Shown: piece after piece, positions 24,222 to 32,891 of the stretch
How the letters are laid out: each line of letters begins with the position of its first letter
Position numbering within the stretch: position 1 is the first letter of the stretch
Assembly (NCBI GenBank): GCA_017416245.1
Contig: JAFQCX010000009.1
Location: forward strand, 1 to 64,000
Direction: 5' to 3'
From: Oscillospiraceae bacterium
GTDB lineage: Bacteria > Bacillota > Clostridia > Oscillospirales > Oscillospiraceae
Length of the DNA stretch: 64,000 nt
The notes under the pieces: model-generated
Databases searched by the model: none
The model's input: only the letters and a program-made list of their open reading frames with translations
Told to the model about the DNA's origin: nothing
Program-made: the position numbers and the translations under genes

Positions 24222-25040
24222 ATGACCATACAGGAGAAAATCACCGCTGCGGCGGAATATATTTTACAAAAGGTCTCCCAGCGTCCTACCATTGCGTTGG
24301 TGCTTGGCAGCGGTCTGGGCGACTATGCAGATTCGCTGGAAAATAGTGTGAAAATTCCCTATTCCCAGATCCCTAATTTTCCCCAGCCCACCGTAGAGGG
24401 CCACACCGGCGCTTTTGTGTTTGGTGAAAAGGAGGGAAAGTCTGTTGTGGTGGCTCAGGGTCGTGTCCACTTCTATGAGGGTCTTGCTATGCAGGAAATC
24501 ACCTTGCCTATTCGTGTGCTGGCGGCCATCGGCGTAAAGACACTGGTGCTGACCAACGCAGCCGGCGGTGTGAATCTGAGCTACAAGCCCGGCACATTAA
24601 TGCTGATTTCCGACCACATCAATTTTTCCAGCGCAAATCCGCTGATCGGCAAGAACCTGGAGAAGTTCGGCCCCCGTTTCCCCGACGTGAGCGACCTGTA
24701 TGCCGAGAGCCTGCGAACTGCCATTAAAAAGCAGGCTGCCGCGGAGAATATCCCGCTGGAGGAGGGCGTGTATCTGATGTGCTCCGGCCCTAACTACGAA
24801 ACCCCGGCGGAGATTCGCGCGTTCCGCACCCTGGGCGCAGATGCGGTGGGTATGTCCACCGTGCCGGAGGCTTTGGTTGCCGGTCACAGCGGCTTGCAGG
24901 TGGTGGGCGTGTCCTGCATCACCAATATGGCAGCCGGTGTGCTTCCCCAAAAGTTAGACCATTCTGAGGTGGTGGAAACCGCCGCCCGCGTTCACGATCT
25001 GTTCCACCGGCTGGTGGATACCATTTTGCGTTGTTGCTAG
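24222..25040 (+). CDS. punA: Purine-nucleoside phosphorylase
   Basis: The enzyme cleaves purine (deoxy)nucleosides with phosphate to free base and (deoxy)ribose-1-phosphate. The 272-residue protein is of the trimeric class: VLGSGLGDYAD (about 28-38), EGHTGAFVFG (about 62-71), TNAAGGVN (about 113-120), MCSGPNYETPAEIR (about 187-200), VGMSTVPEALVA (about 209-220) and SCITNMAAG (about 233-241). The frame is open far upstream through repeat DNA, but AAAGGAG before ATG 24222 decides the start. The phosphoribosyltransferase gene follows 12 nt later. Confidence 0.95.
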   Translation: MTIQEKITAAAEYILQKVSQRPTIALVLGSGLGDYADSLENSVKIPYSQIPNFPQPTVEGHTGAFVFGEKEGKSVVVAQGRVHFYEGLAMQEITLPIRVLAAIGVKTLVLTNAAGGVNLSYKPGTLMLISDHINFSSANPLIGKNLEKFGPRFPDVSDLYAESLRTAIKKQAAAENIPLEEGVYLMCSGPNYETPAEIRAFRTLGADAVGMSTVPEALVAGHSGLQVVGVSCITNMAAGVLPQKLDHSEVVETAARVHDLFHRLVDTILRCC

Positions 25041-25052
25041 GAGGAAGAAATT

Positions 25053-25607
25053 ATGTATCATCGTATGAACATTGCCGGCCTTGACCGGGATTTGCCCATC
25101 TGCAAGGTGACGGATGACCTGTATATTGCAGGCTTCGTGATCTTCGGCGACCAGGAGCTGACCGTGGCCTGCGCCAAGGCGCTGCTGGAGAAAGCGCCGG
25201 AGTATGACTATATCATTACCGCTGAGGCAAAGGGTATTCCCCTTGCCCACGAAATGGCTCGCCAAAGCGGCGCCAAAAAGTATTTTCTGGCAAGAAAAGC
25301 CCCGAAATTGTATATGACCGGCGTGTTTGAGGTGGCAGTGAATTCCATCACCACCGCCAAGGAGCAGCGGCTGTATCTGGACACAGCGGATGCCCAGCTT
25401 ATGAAGGGCAAGCGGATCTTGCTGGTGGACGATGTGATCTCCACCGGCGAGAGCCTGCGGGCGCTGGAGGTGCTGGTGGAGAAGGCCGGCGGCGAGATCG
25501 TGGGACGTATGGCCATTTTGGCCGAGGGCGATGCCCAGGAACGGCCTGATCTGATCTACTTAGAAAAGCTGCCCCTGTTTAATCCGGACGGCACAGTAAA
25601 GGCTTAA
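25053..25607 (+). CDS. Purine phosphoribosyltransferase (Apt/Xpt-like)
   Basis: The 184-residue type-I phosphoribosyltransferase has the PRPP-binding motif ILLVDDVISTGES (about 127-139) and the upstream YIITAEAKGIPLAHEMA (about 52-68). It would convert the base released by the phosphorylase into a nucleotide. Adenine or xanthine/hypoxanthine specificity cannot be decided by eye. It is in one unit with punA (12-nt gap, AGGAGG site). Confidence 0.82.
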   Translation: MYHRMNIAGLDRDLPICKVTDDLYIAGFVIFGDQELTVACAKALLEKAPEYDYIITAEAKGIPLAHEMARQSGAKKYFLARKAPKLYMTGVFEVAVNSITTAKEQRLYLDTADAQLMKGKRILLVDDVISTGESLRALEVLVEKAGGEIVGRMAILAEGDAQERPDLIYLEKLPLFNPDGTVKA

Positions 25608-25630
25608 CCATATTCTTGGAGTTGAAGTTT

Positions 25631-26791
25631 GTGAAGTTTGACAACACCTATGTAACCATTGATTTGGATGTGATCTCAGCCAATTTCCGGGCGATCGCCC
25701 AAAAGGCGGGTGTGCCGGTAATGGCCATCGTAAAAGCAGATGCCTATGGTCACGGCGCCATTCAGGTTGCCCGTCAGCTGCAGGATAGCTGCGCCTTTTT
25801 CGGTGTGTCCTCTATGCTGGAGGCGCTGGAGCTGCGGGGCGCGGGCATTACGACCCCTATCCTTGTTTTGGGACATATCCAGCCGGAGGCCTTTGCTACC
25901 GCCATTCGCAACGGGATCCGTCCTTCTATTTTCCGGCTGGAGGATGCGAAAAAGTTATCCGAAACGGCTTTGCAGGAGGGGGTCGTTGCTCCCTTCCATT
26001 TGGCGGTGGATACGGGTATGAGCCGCATCGGCTTTCAGGCGACACAGGAGGATGCGGACGTTTGCGCAGAGATCTGCAAGCTGCCCGGCATTGTTGCAGA
26101 GGGTCTGTTCAGCCATTTCGCCACCGCCGATTGCGAGGATCTGACAAAGGCAAAGCTGCAGGCGGAGAAATTCGACAAGTTTGACAGAATGCTCAAAGCC
26201 CGCGGGGTGGAGATTCCTATTCGCCACCTGGATAATTCCGCAGGCATTATGAACTTCGGTCAGCACTATGAGCTGGTGCGGGGCGGCATCGTCACCTACG
26301 GTATGTACCCCAGCAACCAGGTAGATCCCCGCGATCTGCAGCTGAAGCCTGCCCTGAGCTGGCGCAGCCGGGTGACTCACGTGAAGCTATTGGAGGCCGG
26401 TCGGGAGATCAGCTACGGCGGCGACTATGTAACAACCAAACCCACCTTGGTGGCAACGGTGCCCGTGGGCTATGCAGACGGCTACAGACGGGCGCTCAGC
26501 GGCAAATTCTACGTGCTGATCGGCGACCGAAAAGCCCCGATTTTGGGCAGGATCTGTATGGATCAGATGATGGTGGATGTTACCCACATTCCCGATGTAA
26601 AGGTGGGGGATACGGTGGTGCTCATCGGCACCGACGGGAAGAATTCCATTTCCATGGAGGAGATCGCCGCCGCGGCAGGCTCCTTTAATTATGAATTCGT
26701 CTGCGGCATTGGCCGCCGTGTTCCCAGATACTATCTGCGGGATGGCCAAATCGTGCAGCAGGTGAATTATTTGCTGGATAACAAAGTATAA
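25631..26791 (+). CDS. alr: Alanine racemase
   Basis: Alr makes D-alanine for peptidoglycan with pyridoxal phosphate. The 386-residue protein has the PLP-lysine motif AIVKADAYGHG (Lys35), HLDNSAG (about 198-204), the catalytic tyrosine in ISYGGDYVT (about 253-261) and CMDQMMVDVT (about 307-316). GTG 25631 lies 9 nt after TTGGAG and gives MKFDNTYVTIDL; the TTG at 25616 overlaps that ribosome site, so I prefer the GTG. It is 23 nt downstream of the phosphoribosyltransferase. Confidence 0.95.
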   Translation: MKFDNTYVTIDLDVISANFRAIAQKAGVPVMAIVKADAYGHGAIQVARQLQDSCAFFGVSSMLEALELRGAGITTPILVLGHIQPEAFATAIRNGIRPSIFRLEDAKKLSETALQEGVVAPFHLAVDTGMSRIGFQATQEDADVCAEICKLPGIVAEGLFSHFATADCEDLTKAKLQAEKFDKFDRMLKARGVEIPIRHLDNSAGIMNFGQHYELVRGGIVTYGMYPSNQVDPRDLQLKPALSWRSRVTHVKLLEAGREISYGGDYVTTKPTLVATVPVGYADGYRRALSGKFYVLIGDRKAPILGRICMDQMMVDVTHIPDVKVGDTVVLIGTDGKNSISMEEIAAAAGSFNYEFVCGIGRRVPRYYLRDGQIVQQVNYLLDNKV

Positions 26792-26837
26792 TCACAGCCC
26801 GGCTCCCTTGCAATACCAAGGCGAGGGCTTGCTACGT

Positions 26838-27000
26838 TAAAAGGCCCCCTCTGACGAGGGGGCTGGCATTTGTGAGGAACGAGCAAATGACTGGGGGAGA
26901 GAATTTCTTGCGTGTTGTTTCTCTCCCTCCGGCACGGCTTGCGCCGTGCCACCTCCCTCGTCAGAGGGAGGCTTTCTCACCGGCCCTCGCAATGACAAGG
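26838..27000. repeat. Full-length family-A palindromic repeat
   Basis: AAAAGGCCCCCTCTGACGAG ... CTGGGGGAGAGAA ... TTTCTCTCCCTCCGGCACGG ... CCCTCGTCAGAGGGAGG gives nested inverted arms over about 135 bp. A family-C arm CCCTCGCAATGACAAGG (about 26985-27001) follows. No gene is seen between alr and pgi. Confidence 0.85.
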
Positions 27001-27026
27001 TAGGGGTCGCGGTGTTCTTTTGCAAT

Positions 27027-27060
27027 AAAAAACAGGAGCGCTCAGCGCTCCTGTTTTTGA
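27027..27060. terminator. Bidirectional terminator between alr and pgi
   Basis: Stem ACAGGAGCGC / GCGCTCCTGT (27032-27053), with A6 to the left and T5 to the right, so it can stop both convergent transcripts. Confidence 0.85.
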
Positions 27061-27067
27061 CTGTTTA

Positions 27068-28372
27068 TCAGGCCTCGTAGCCGGGTTTGCCAAGTAAACG
27101 GAACATATTCCGCTTGTAGAATTCCACACCGGGCTGGTCAAAGGGGTTGACCCCCAGCATATAGGCAGAAACGCCGCAGGCAAGCTCGAAGAAGTAGAAC
27201 ATCTCGCCCATAGTTTTGGCATTCAGCGCGCCCATATCCATAGTGATCACAGGCACATTGCCGTCCACGTGGGCAGCCAGTGTGCCTTGGAAGGCCTGCT
27301 CATCCACAAAGTCCAGGGTCTTGCCGGACAGATAGTTGAGCCCATCCAGATTTTTGTAATCACTGCCGATGGTGAGGGTCTGGGCGGGGGGATCAAAGCG
27401 GATCATAGTTTCGAAAATGTTACGCTCGCCCTGCTGGATCATCTGACCCAGGCTGTGCAGATCCGGGGTGAACTCCACAGAAACAGGGAAAATTCCCTTG
27501 CCGTCTTTGCCCTCGGACTCGCCGAAGAGCTGCTGCCACCAGCCGCCCATCATTTTAAAACTGGGCTCGAAGGATTCGAAAAGCTCAATGGCCTTGCCTC
27601 TGCGGTACAGCAGATTCCGGGTGGCTGCGTACAGCCATACGGGATTCTCAAAGGAACGGACATCGTAGGCCTGCTTGGCTTCGTAAGCGCCCTGCATAAC
27701 CTCCATAGGGTCAATGCCGGCAACGGCCATAGGCAGTAAGCCTACGGCGGTAAGCACACTGTACCGGCCGCCCACATCCGGGGGGATCACAAAGCTCTCC
27801 CAGCCCTCCTCGGTGGCCATTTGCCGCAGCGCGCCGTTTTCCGGATCGGTAATGGCATAGGTGCGCTTCTTTGCACCCTCTGTGCCGTATTTTCGTTCCA
27901 AAAGCCAGCGCAGCGCCCGGGTGGCGATGGCAGGCTCGGTGGTGGTGCCGGATTTGCTGATAATGGCAATGGAGAAATCCTTGCCCTCTAACAGGCGGGT
28001 CAGCTCGTTCCACGCTCTTGTGGACAGGGTGTTGCCTGCAAAGAAAACCTGGGGATTGCCCTTGCCCTTGCCGATGTTGTGGTTGCAGCCCTGCAGCAGC
28101 TCAATGGCAGCCCGGGGGCCTAAGTAGGAGCCGCCGATGCCAATGACGATGAACACATCGGAATTGTTGCGGATTCTCTCTGCGGCAGCGCGGATGCGGC
28201 GGATCTCATCGGTTTCTTCCTTCACGGGCAGCTGATACCAGCCCAAAAAGTCGCTACCTTTGCCATTTCCCTCGGACAGGGTCAAATGGGCATCAAAAAC
28301 CTCTTTCTCAGCCGCCAGCAGATCGGGCAAAGAAAGGTCTCCCCAAACGTTAGAAATGTCAACCTTAATCAT
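27068..28372 (-). CDS. pgi: Glucose-6-phosphate isomerase
   Basis: Pgi interconverts glucose-6-P and fructose-6-P. The 434-residue protein has IGIGGSYLGPRA (about 75-86), the SIS segment AIISKSGTTTEPA (about 133-145), PPDVGGRYSVLTAVGL (about 191-206) and the late catalytic region FPVSVEFTPDLHSLGQ. The frame extends to 28456, but AAAGGACGG before ATG 28372 and the typical start MIKVDISNVWG decide the shorter form. A TATAAT on the minus strand (28394-28399) may be its -10. It faces glucokinase across 155 nt. Confidence 0.96.
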   Translation of the reverse strand: MIKVDISNVWGDLSLPDLLAAEKEVFDAHLTLSEGNGKGSDFLGWYQLPVKEETDEIRRIRAAAERIRNNSDVFIVIGIGGSYLGPRAAIELLQGCNHNIGKGKGNPQVFFAGNTLSTRAWNELTRLLEGKDFSIAIISKSGTTTEPAIATRALRWLLERKYGTEGAKKRTYAITDPENGALRQMATEEGWESFVIPPDVGGRYSVLTAVGLLPMAVAGIDPMEVMQGAYEAKQAYDVRSFENPVWLYAATRNLLYRRGKAIELFESFEPSFKMMGGWWQQLFGESEGKDGKGIFPVSVEFTPDLHSLGQMIQQGERNIFETMIRFDPPAQTLTIGSDYKNLDGLNYLSGKTLDFVDEQAFQGTLAAHVDGNVPVITMDMGALNAKTMGEMFYFFELACGVSAYMLGVNPFDQPGVEFYKRNMFRLLGKPGYEA

Positions 28373-28474
28373 AAAGCGTTCCGTCCTTTCGTGATTATAC
28401 TTATATGTTACAACACATCGCGTGTTTTCGCAAGTGGAACATATCAGGTTTTTCATTATTTTATAAAAAAGCTA

Positions 28475-28503
28475 TGGTAATTTTCTCGGGAAACTTGTAT
28501 AAT
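28475..28503 (+). promoter_or_regulatory. Promoter of glcK
   Basis: TATAAT at 28498-28503, with a weak -35 (TGGTAA, 28475-28480) 17 nt upstream. It is 25 nt before the start. Confidence 0.5.
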
Positions 28504-28527
28504 ATTTCTAAAAAAGGAGGCGTTGGA

Positions 28528-29457
28528 ATGAAATTTGGGTTTGGAGTGGATTTAGGCGGTACCACCGTAAAAATAGCTTGTTTTGATGAAAATGGGGTCA
28601 TGCAGGATAAATGGGAGATTCCCACCCGCACAGAGGATGGCGGCGCGCATATTCTGCCGGATATTGCACGGACCTTGCAGTCCTATTGCCAAAGCCACAA
28701 TATGGAACAGGTGATCGGCATAGGCATCGGCGTACCCGGGGCGGTGACCGATGACGGCGTGGTGAATCGCTGTATCAATTTGGGCTGGGGCAAGTTCAAT
28801 GTTGCGAAGGCGTTGAGAGATTTGACCGGCTTTTATGTAGTGGCCGGCAACGATGCCACCGTGGCGGCGCTGGGCGAATGCAGAATGGGTGGCGGTAAGG
28901 GCCACAAAAATGTGGTGATGGTCACCCTGGGCACAGGCGTAGGCGGCGGCATTGTGGTGGGCGGAAAGCTGATTCTCGGCACCAACGGCGCAGGCGGAGA
29001 GATCGGCCATATGGTGCTGAACAGGCAGGAAACGCGCCCCTGCAACTGTGGAAAACGGGGCTGCGTGGAGCAGTATTGCTCCGCAACCGGCATCGTGCGT
29101 ATGGCAAAAGACTATTTGGTAAATACCCAAAAGGAGTCTGCCCTCCGGGGAAAGGATTTTACCTGCAAGGACGTGTTCGACTTTGCCGCGCAGGGAGATG
29201 AGGTCTCCAAAGAGGTATTGGAGCAGGTCTACAGCTACTTAGGCGAGTTTATCGCCAATATCTGCTGCGTGGTCGATCCGGAGGTCGTGGTTTTGGGCGG
29301 TGGTGTCAGCAAGGCAGGCGTGCCTCTGCTGGAGGGGGTAAAGCGGCATTTTGCCCGCTATGCCTATCACGCCTGCCGGGATACGGAATTTGCCTTAGCA
29401 ACCCTGGAAAATGATGCAGGTGTCTATGGCGCATTCCAGATGTTATTGGATGATTGA
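28528..29457 (+). CDS. glcK: Glucokinase (ROK family)
   Basis: It phosphorylates glucose with ATP. The 309-residue ROK protein has the phosphate motif FGVDLGGTTVK (about 5-15), VVAGNDATVAALGE (about 108-121), TLGTGVGGG (about 134-142), GEIGHMVL (about 161-168) and the zinc site CNCGKRGCVEQYC (about 175-187). AAAGGAGG is 7 nt upstream. It is divergent from pgi, and the radical-SAM gene begins 1 nt after its stop. Confidence 0.93.
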   Translation: MKFGFGVDLGGTTVKIACFDENGVMQDKWEIPTRTEDGGAHILPDIARTLQSYCQSHNMEQVIGIGIGVPGAVTDDGVVNRCINLGWGKFNVAKALRDLTGFYVVAGNDATVAALGECRMGGGKGHKNVVMVTLGTGVGGGIVVGGKLILGTNGAGGEIGHMVLNRQETRPCNCGKRGCVEQYCSATGIVRMAKDYLVNTQKESALRGKDFTCKDVFDFAAQGDEVSKEVLEQVYSYLGEFIANICCVVDPEVVVLGGGVSKAGVPLLEGVKRHFARYAYHACRDTEFALATLENDAGVYGAFQMLLDD

Positions 29458-29458
29458 T

Positions 29459-30325
29459 ATGACAGAAAAGATGTATACGTATTGCAGCTTGTGTCCACGG
29501 GAGTGTAAAGTGAACAGAGCCGCCGGGGAGACCGGCTACTGCGGCTGCTCAGGGCAGGCGCTGGTGGCAAAAACCATGCTCCACAGGTGGGAAGAGCCAG
29601 CCTTGGCAGGAAGTGGCGGCAGTGGCGCCATCTTCTTTGGAGGCTGCACCCTGGGCTGTAGCTATTGCCAAAACAGAGCCATTTCCGCAAAGCCCACAGG
29701 GGTTAAAATGGATTCTGCCCAGCTCCGAAAGGCAATGGAGGAGCTGATCGCCCAGGGGGCGGAGAATATCGATCTGGTGACGCCCACCCAGTTTTTGCCG
29801 ACGATCATCCCTGCCCTGCAGCCCAGGCTGCCTGTGCCTGTGGTGTATAACTGCGGAGGCTATGAACGGGTAGAAACCATTTCCAAGCTGGAAGGCTTGG
29901 TGGATATTTACCTGCCGGATCTAAAATATGCCGACGGAACGCTGGCAAAAAATTTGTCGGGAGCAGAGGACTATTTCCCGGTGGCAACCAAGGCGATCCT
30001 GGCTATGGTACAGCAGGTGGGTCCTGTGCAGTGGCAGGGAGAAAAGGTGGTCAAGGGTGTGATCATCCGCCACTTGATCCTGCCCGGGCAGGTGGAAAAC
30101 TCCCTGAAGGTGCTGGACTGGATCGGAGAAAACTTCCGCCCCGGTGAGGTTTTGGTGAGCCTTATGCGCCAGTATACCCCGCTGCCGGGATCGTCTGCGC
30201 CCTTTGACAGAGCGATCACCGAACAGGAGTATCAGTCGGTGCTCAGTTGGATGTATCTGAACGATTTGCAGGGCTTTACCCAGGAAAAAAGCGCCAGCGA
30301 CCGTGCCTACATCCCGGATTTTTAA
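29459..30325 (+). CDS. Radical-SAM protein, PflX-like (COG1313 type)
   Basis: The 288-residue protein begins with a small cysteine region YCSLCPRECKVN...GYCGCSG (about 8-31) and then the radical-SAM motif CTLGCSYCQN (about 62-71; CxxxCxxC). This arrangement is typical of the PflX group, which resembles pyruvate-formate-lyase activases but has no assigned target. No glycyl-radical enzyme gene is in the window. ATG 29459 is 8 nt after GGA and seems the best start. It is translationally close to glcK. Confidence 0.8.
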   Translation: MTEKMYTYCSLCPRECKVNRAAGETGYCGCSGQALVAKTMLHRWEEPALAGSGGSGAIFFGGCTLGCSYCQNRAISAKPTGVKMDSAQLRKAMEELIAQGAENIDLVTPTQFLPTIIPALQPRLPVPVVYNCGGYERVETISKLEGLVDIYLPDLKYADGTLAKNLSGAEDYFPVATKAILAMVQQVGPVQWQGEKVVKGVIIRHLILPGQVENSLKVLDWIGENFRPGEVLVSLMRQYTPLPGSSAPFDRAITEQEYQSVLSWMYLNDLQGFTQEKSASDRAYIPDF

Positions 30326-30329
30326 AAGA

Positions 30330-30364
30330 AAATGCCGCACCGTTATGCGTAACGGCGCGGCATT
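30330..30364. terminator. Bidirectional terminator between the radical-SAM gene and the fusion gene
   Basis: Stem AATGCCGC-CCGTTA / TAACGG-GCGGCATT (30331-30363, one mismatch) with loop TGCG. The AAAAGAAAA side gives a T-run for minus-strand transcripts ending after the stop at 30378. Confidence 0.78.
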
Positions 30365-30377
30365 AACATTTATTGGG

Positions 30378-32891
30378 TTACTTGGCGGGATTTCCTGCGG
30401 TATCACTGCTGTCGCCCACAAGACCCAAACGCTCTGCTGCCTCCTGGCGCATTTTGTACTTGAGCACCTTGCCTGCGGCATTCATGGGGAAGCTGTCCAC
30501 AAAGGCGATGTACTTGGGTACTTTATGGCGGGCCATACTGGCGGCAATGAAATCGTGCATTTGGGTTTCGGTTACGGTTGCCCCCTCCTTGAGAACGATG
30601 GCGGCATAGGCCTCCTCGCCGTACTTTTTGTCCGGCACGCCAATGACCTGCACGTCCTTTACCTGAGGGTGGGTGTAGATGAATTCTTCGATTTCCTTGG
30701 GGTAGATATTCTCACCGCCACGGATGATCATATCCTTCAGCCGGCCGGTGATCCGCACGTTGCCCTCTTCATCCATACAGGCAAGGTCGCCGGAGTGGAG
30801 CCAGCCATCACTGTCGATGGTGTCCTTGGTGGCCTGGGGCATTTTGTAGTAGCCCTTCATGGTGTTGTAGCCCTTGGCGCAGAACTCACCGTTCACACCG
30901 GGGCCAACCTCTAAGCCTGTCTCCGGGTCAACGATTTTGATCTGCACGTGGGGGAAGGCGTAGCCAACGGTGTCGGTACGCACCTCCAGAGAATCTGTCC
31001 AGGCGGACATAGTGTTGCCGGGGGCGCATTCCGTCTGCCCGTACACACTGACGATGCCGTACATATTCATCTCATCAGGACGGGCTGCCCGACGCATCAG
31101 CTCGGGAGGACAGCCTGCGCCTGCCATAATGCCGGTGCGCATATGGGAAAAATCGGTCTTGCGGTAGTCCGGGTGGTTGAACATGGCAATAAACATGGTG
31201 GGCACGCCGTTGAAGCAGGTGATCTTCTCCTGGGTAATGCAGGCAAGAGATGCCTTGGCGGAGAAGTAGGGCATAGGACACATAGTTGCGCCGTGGGTCA
31301 TAGAGGAGGTCATAGACAGGGTCATACCGAAACAGTGGAACATAGGCACCTGGATCATCATACGGTCAGCTGTGCTAAGCCCCATTCGGTCACCGATACA
31401 TTTGCCGTTGTTCACCACGTTGTAGTGGGTTAACATAACACCTTTAGGGAAACCCGTCGTGCCGGAGGTGTACTGCATATTGCACACATCGTCCGGGCGA
31501 ACTGCGGCTGCCATACGGCTCAGCTGCTCCTGGCTGACCAGCTCATACCGGCTCATAGCCTGATCGAAGGTCAGACAGCCCGGCATACGGAAGCCTACGG
31601 TGATCACGTTCCGCAGGAAGGGAAGCCGCTTGCAGTGCAGAGGATCGCCTGCCTTGGCGGTAGCAATTTCCGGGCACAGCTCATTGATGATTCCCCGATA
31701 GTTGGAGTCCAGACAGGAGTCGATCATCACCAGGGTATGGGTGTCGGACTGCCGGAGCAGGTATTCCGCCTCGTGGACCTTATAGGCGGTGTTCACGGTG
31801 ACCAGCACCGCGCCGATCTTGGCGGCTGCCCAGAAGGTAATGTACCAGGCAGGCACGTTGGTCGCCCACACCGCCACCTTAGAGCCTGCCTTTACGCCCA
31901 TAGAGATCAGCGCCCGGGCGAAGCGGTCCACATCGGTGCGAAACTCCTCATAGGTGCGGGTGTAGTCCAAAGTAGTGTATTTGAAGCAGTACTGGTCGGG
32001 GAATTCCTCCACCATTTTGTCCAGCACCTGAGAGAAGGTCAGATCGATGAGCTCGTCTTTTTTCCACACGTACTGGCCGGAGCCGTCGTGGTTGAAATAG
32101 AGGGATTTTTTCTTGCCCCGGGTGTTTTCAAACCGGTGCATATAGTTAACGAAATAGGGGAAGATCACCTCAGGATCCTGCAGATCCTCCAGCCACTCCG
32201 GCTTCCACTCCAAAGAGATAAAACCATCGTAGTTCACAGAGGACAGGGCGCGGATCATATCCCCGATGGGCATAGTACCCTCGCCGATGAGCTGATAATT
32301 ACCTGCATCGTCAGAATCCCGCAGATGCACGTGGCGGACGTAGCTGCCCAGATTCTTGATGGTGGTATCGCCGGATTCTCCGTAATCCCGGTAGGGGTGG
32401 TGCACATCCCACGCGGCTGCCAGATAATCACTGGCAAAGCGGTCCAGCAAACTGCGCAGCCTGCCGGTGTCGGCATAGATACCGCTGGTTTTCAGCAAAA
32501 TGCTCACACCCAGCGCCTCTGCCTTGGGCAGCAGCGCCTCCAGCGCAGCAATGACGGTATCCTCGTTATCCTGCAGCGCGCAGCATACCACATAGGCAAC
32601 CTGTGTGTTCCGCGCCACCTCCATCAAACCGGAGATAGTCTCCACGGCGGCAGGGTCGCAGGACAGGTCGCAGGAGGTGTCAAAGCAGGGGATCTCCAGC
32701 TTTTTCTCCCGCAGCTGCCGCACGGTGGCGGCGGTTTGGTACTTATGGAACGGACCGCTGCGGTCCAGCATTTGGTCGAATTTCGGGAGGTTGTAGACCT
32801 CTACGCCGGAAAAACCCATATCCAGCGCGGTTTCCAGCATTTCATCCCAGCTCAGGCCGGGCCAACCTCTGGTAGAAAAGGAGAGCTTCAT
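30378..32891 (-). CDS. Fusion of a sugar-isomerase-like TIM barrel with an AMP-forming acyl-CoA synthetase
   Basis: The 837-residue protein has two parts. Residues about 1-265 resemble the xylose-isomerase-like/AP-endonuclease-2 barrel (LSFSTRGWPGLSWDEMLETA at the start, WDVHHPY near 165, HVHLRDSD near 188, GFISLEWKPEW near 225). Residues about 275-837 are a complete adenylate-forming synthetase: MQYTSGTTGFPKGVMLTHYN (about 490), VYGQTE (about 632), GDLACMDEEG (about 718), GRLKDMIIRGGENIYP (about 733) and the catalytic lysine in NAAGKVLKYKMR. The two parts meet with no stop or frameshift. It overlaps the LeuA-like gene by 4 nt and is under the same T-box. The acid substrate is unknown. Confidence 0.85.
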   Translation of the reverse strand: MKLSFSTRGWPGLSWDEMLETALDMGFSGVEVYNLPKFDQMLDRSGPFHKYQTAATVRQLREKKLEIPCFDTSCDLSCDPAAVETISGLMEVARNTQVAYVVCCALQDNEDTVIAALEALLPKAEALGVSILLKTSGIYADTGRLRSLLDRFASDYLAAAWDVHHPYRDYGESGDTTIKNLGSYVRHVHLRDSDDAGNYQLIGEGTMPIGDMIRALSSVNYDGFISLEWKPEWLEDLQDPEVIFPYFVNYMHRFENTRGKKKSLYFNHDGSGQYVWKKDELIDLTFSQVLDKMVEEFPDQYCFKYTTLDYTRTYEEFRTDVDRFARALISMGVKAGSKVAVWATNVPAWYITFWAAAKIGAVLVTVNTAYKVHEAEYLLRQSDTHTLVMIDSCLDSNYRGIINELCPEIATAKAGDPLHCKRLPFLRNVITVGFRMPGCLTFDQAMSRYELVSQEQLSRMAAAVRPDDVCNMQYTSGTTGFPKGVMLTHYNVVNNGKCIGDRMGLSTADRMMIQVPMFHCFGMTLSMTSSMTHGATMCPMPYFSAKASLACITQEKITCFNGVPTMFIAMFNHPDYRKTDFSHMRTGIMAGAGCPPELMRRAARPDEMNMYGIVSVYGQTECAPGNTMSAWTDSLEVRTDTVGYAFPHVQIKIVDPETGLEVGPGVNGEFCAKGYNTMKGYYKMPQATKDTIDSDGWLHSGDLACMDEEGNVRITGRLKDMIIRGGENIYPKEIEEFIYTHPQVKDVQVIGVPDKKYGEEAYAAIVLKEGATVTETQMHDFIAASMARHKVPKYIAFVDSFPMNAAGKVLKYKMRQEAAERLGLVGDSSDTAGNPAK

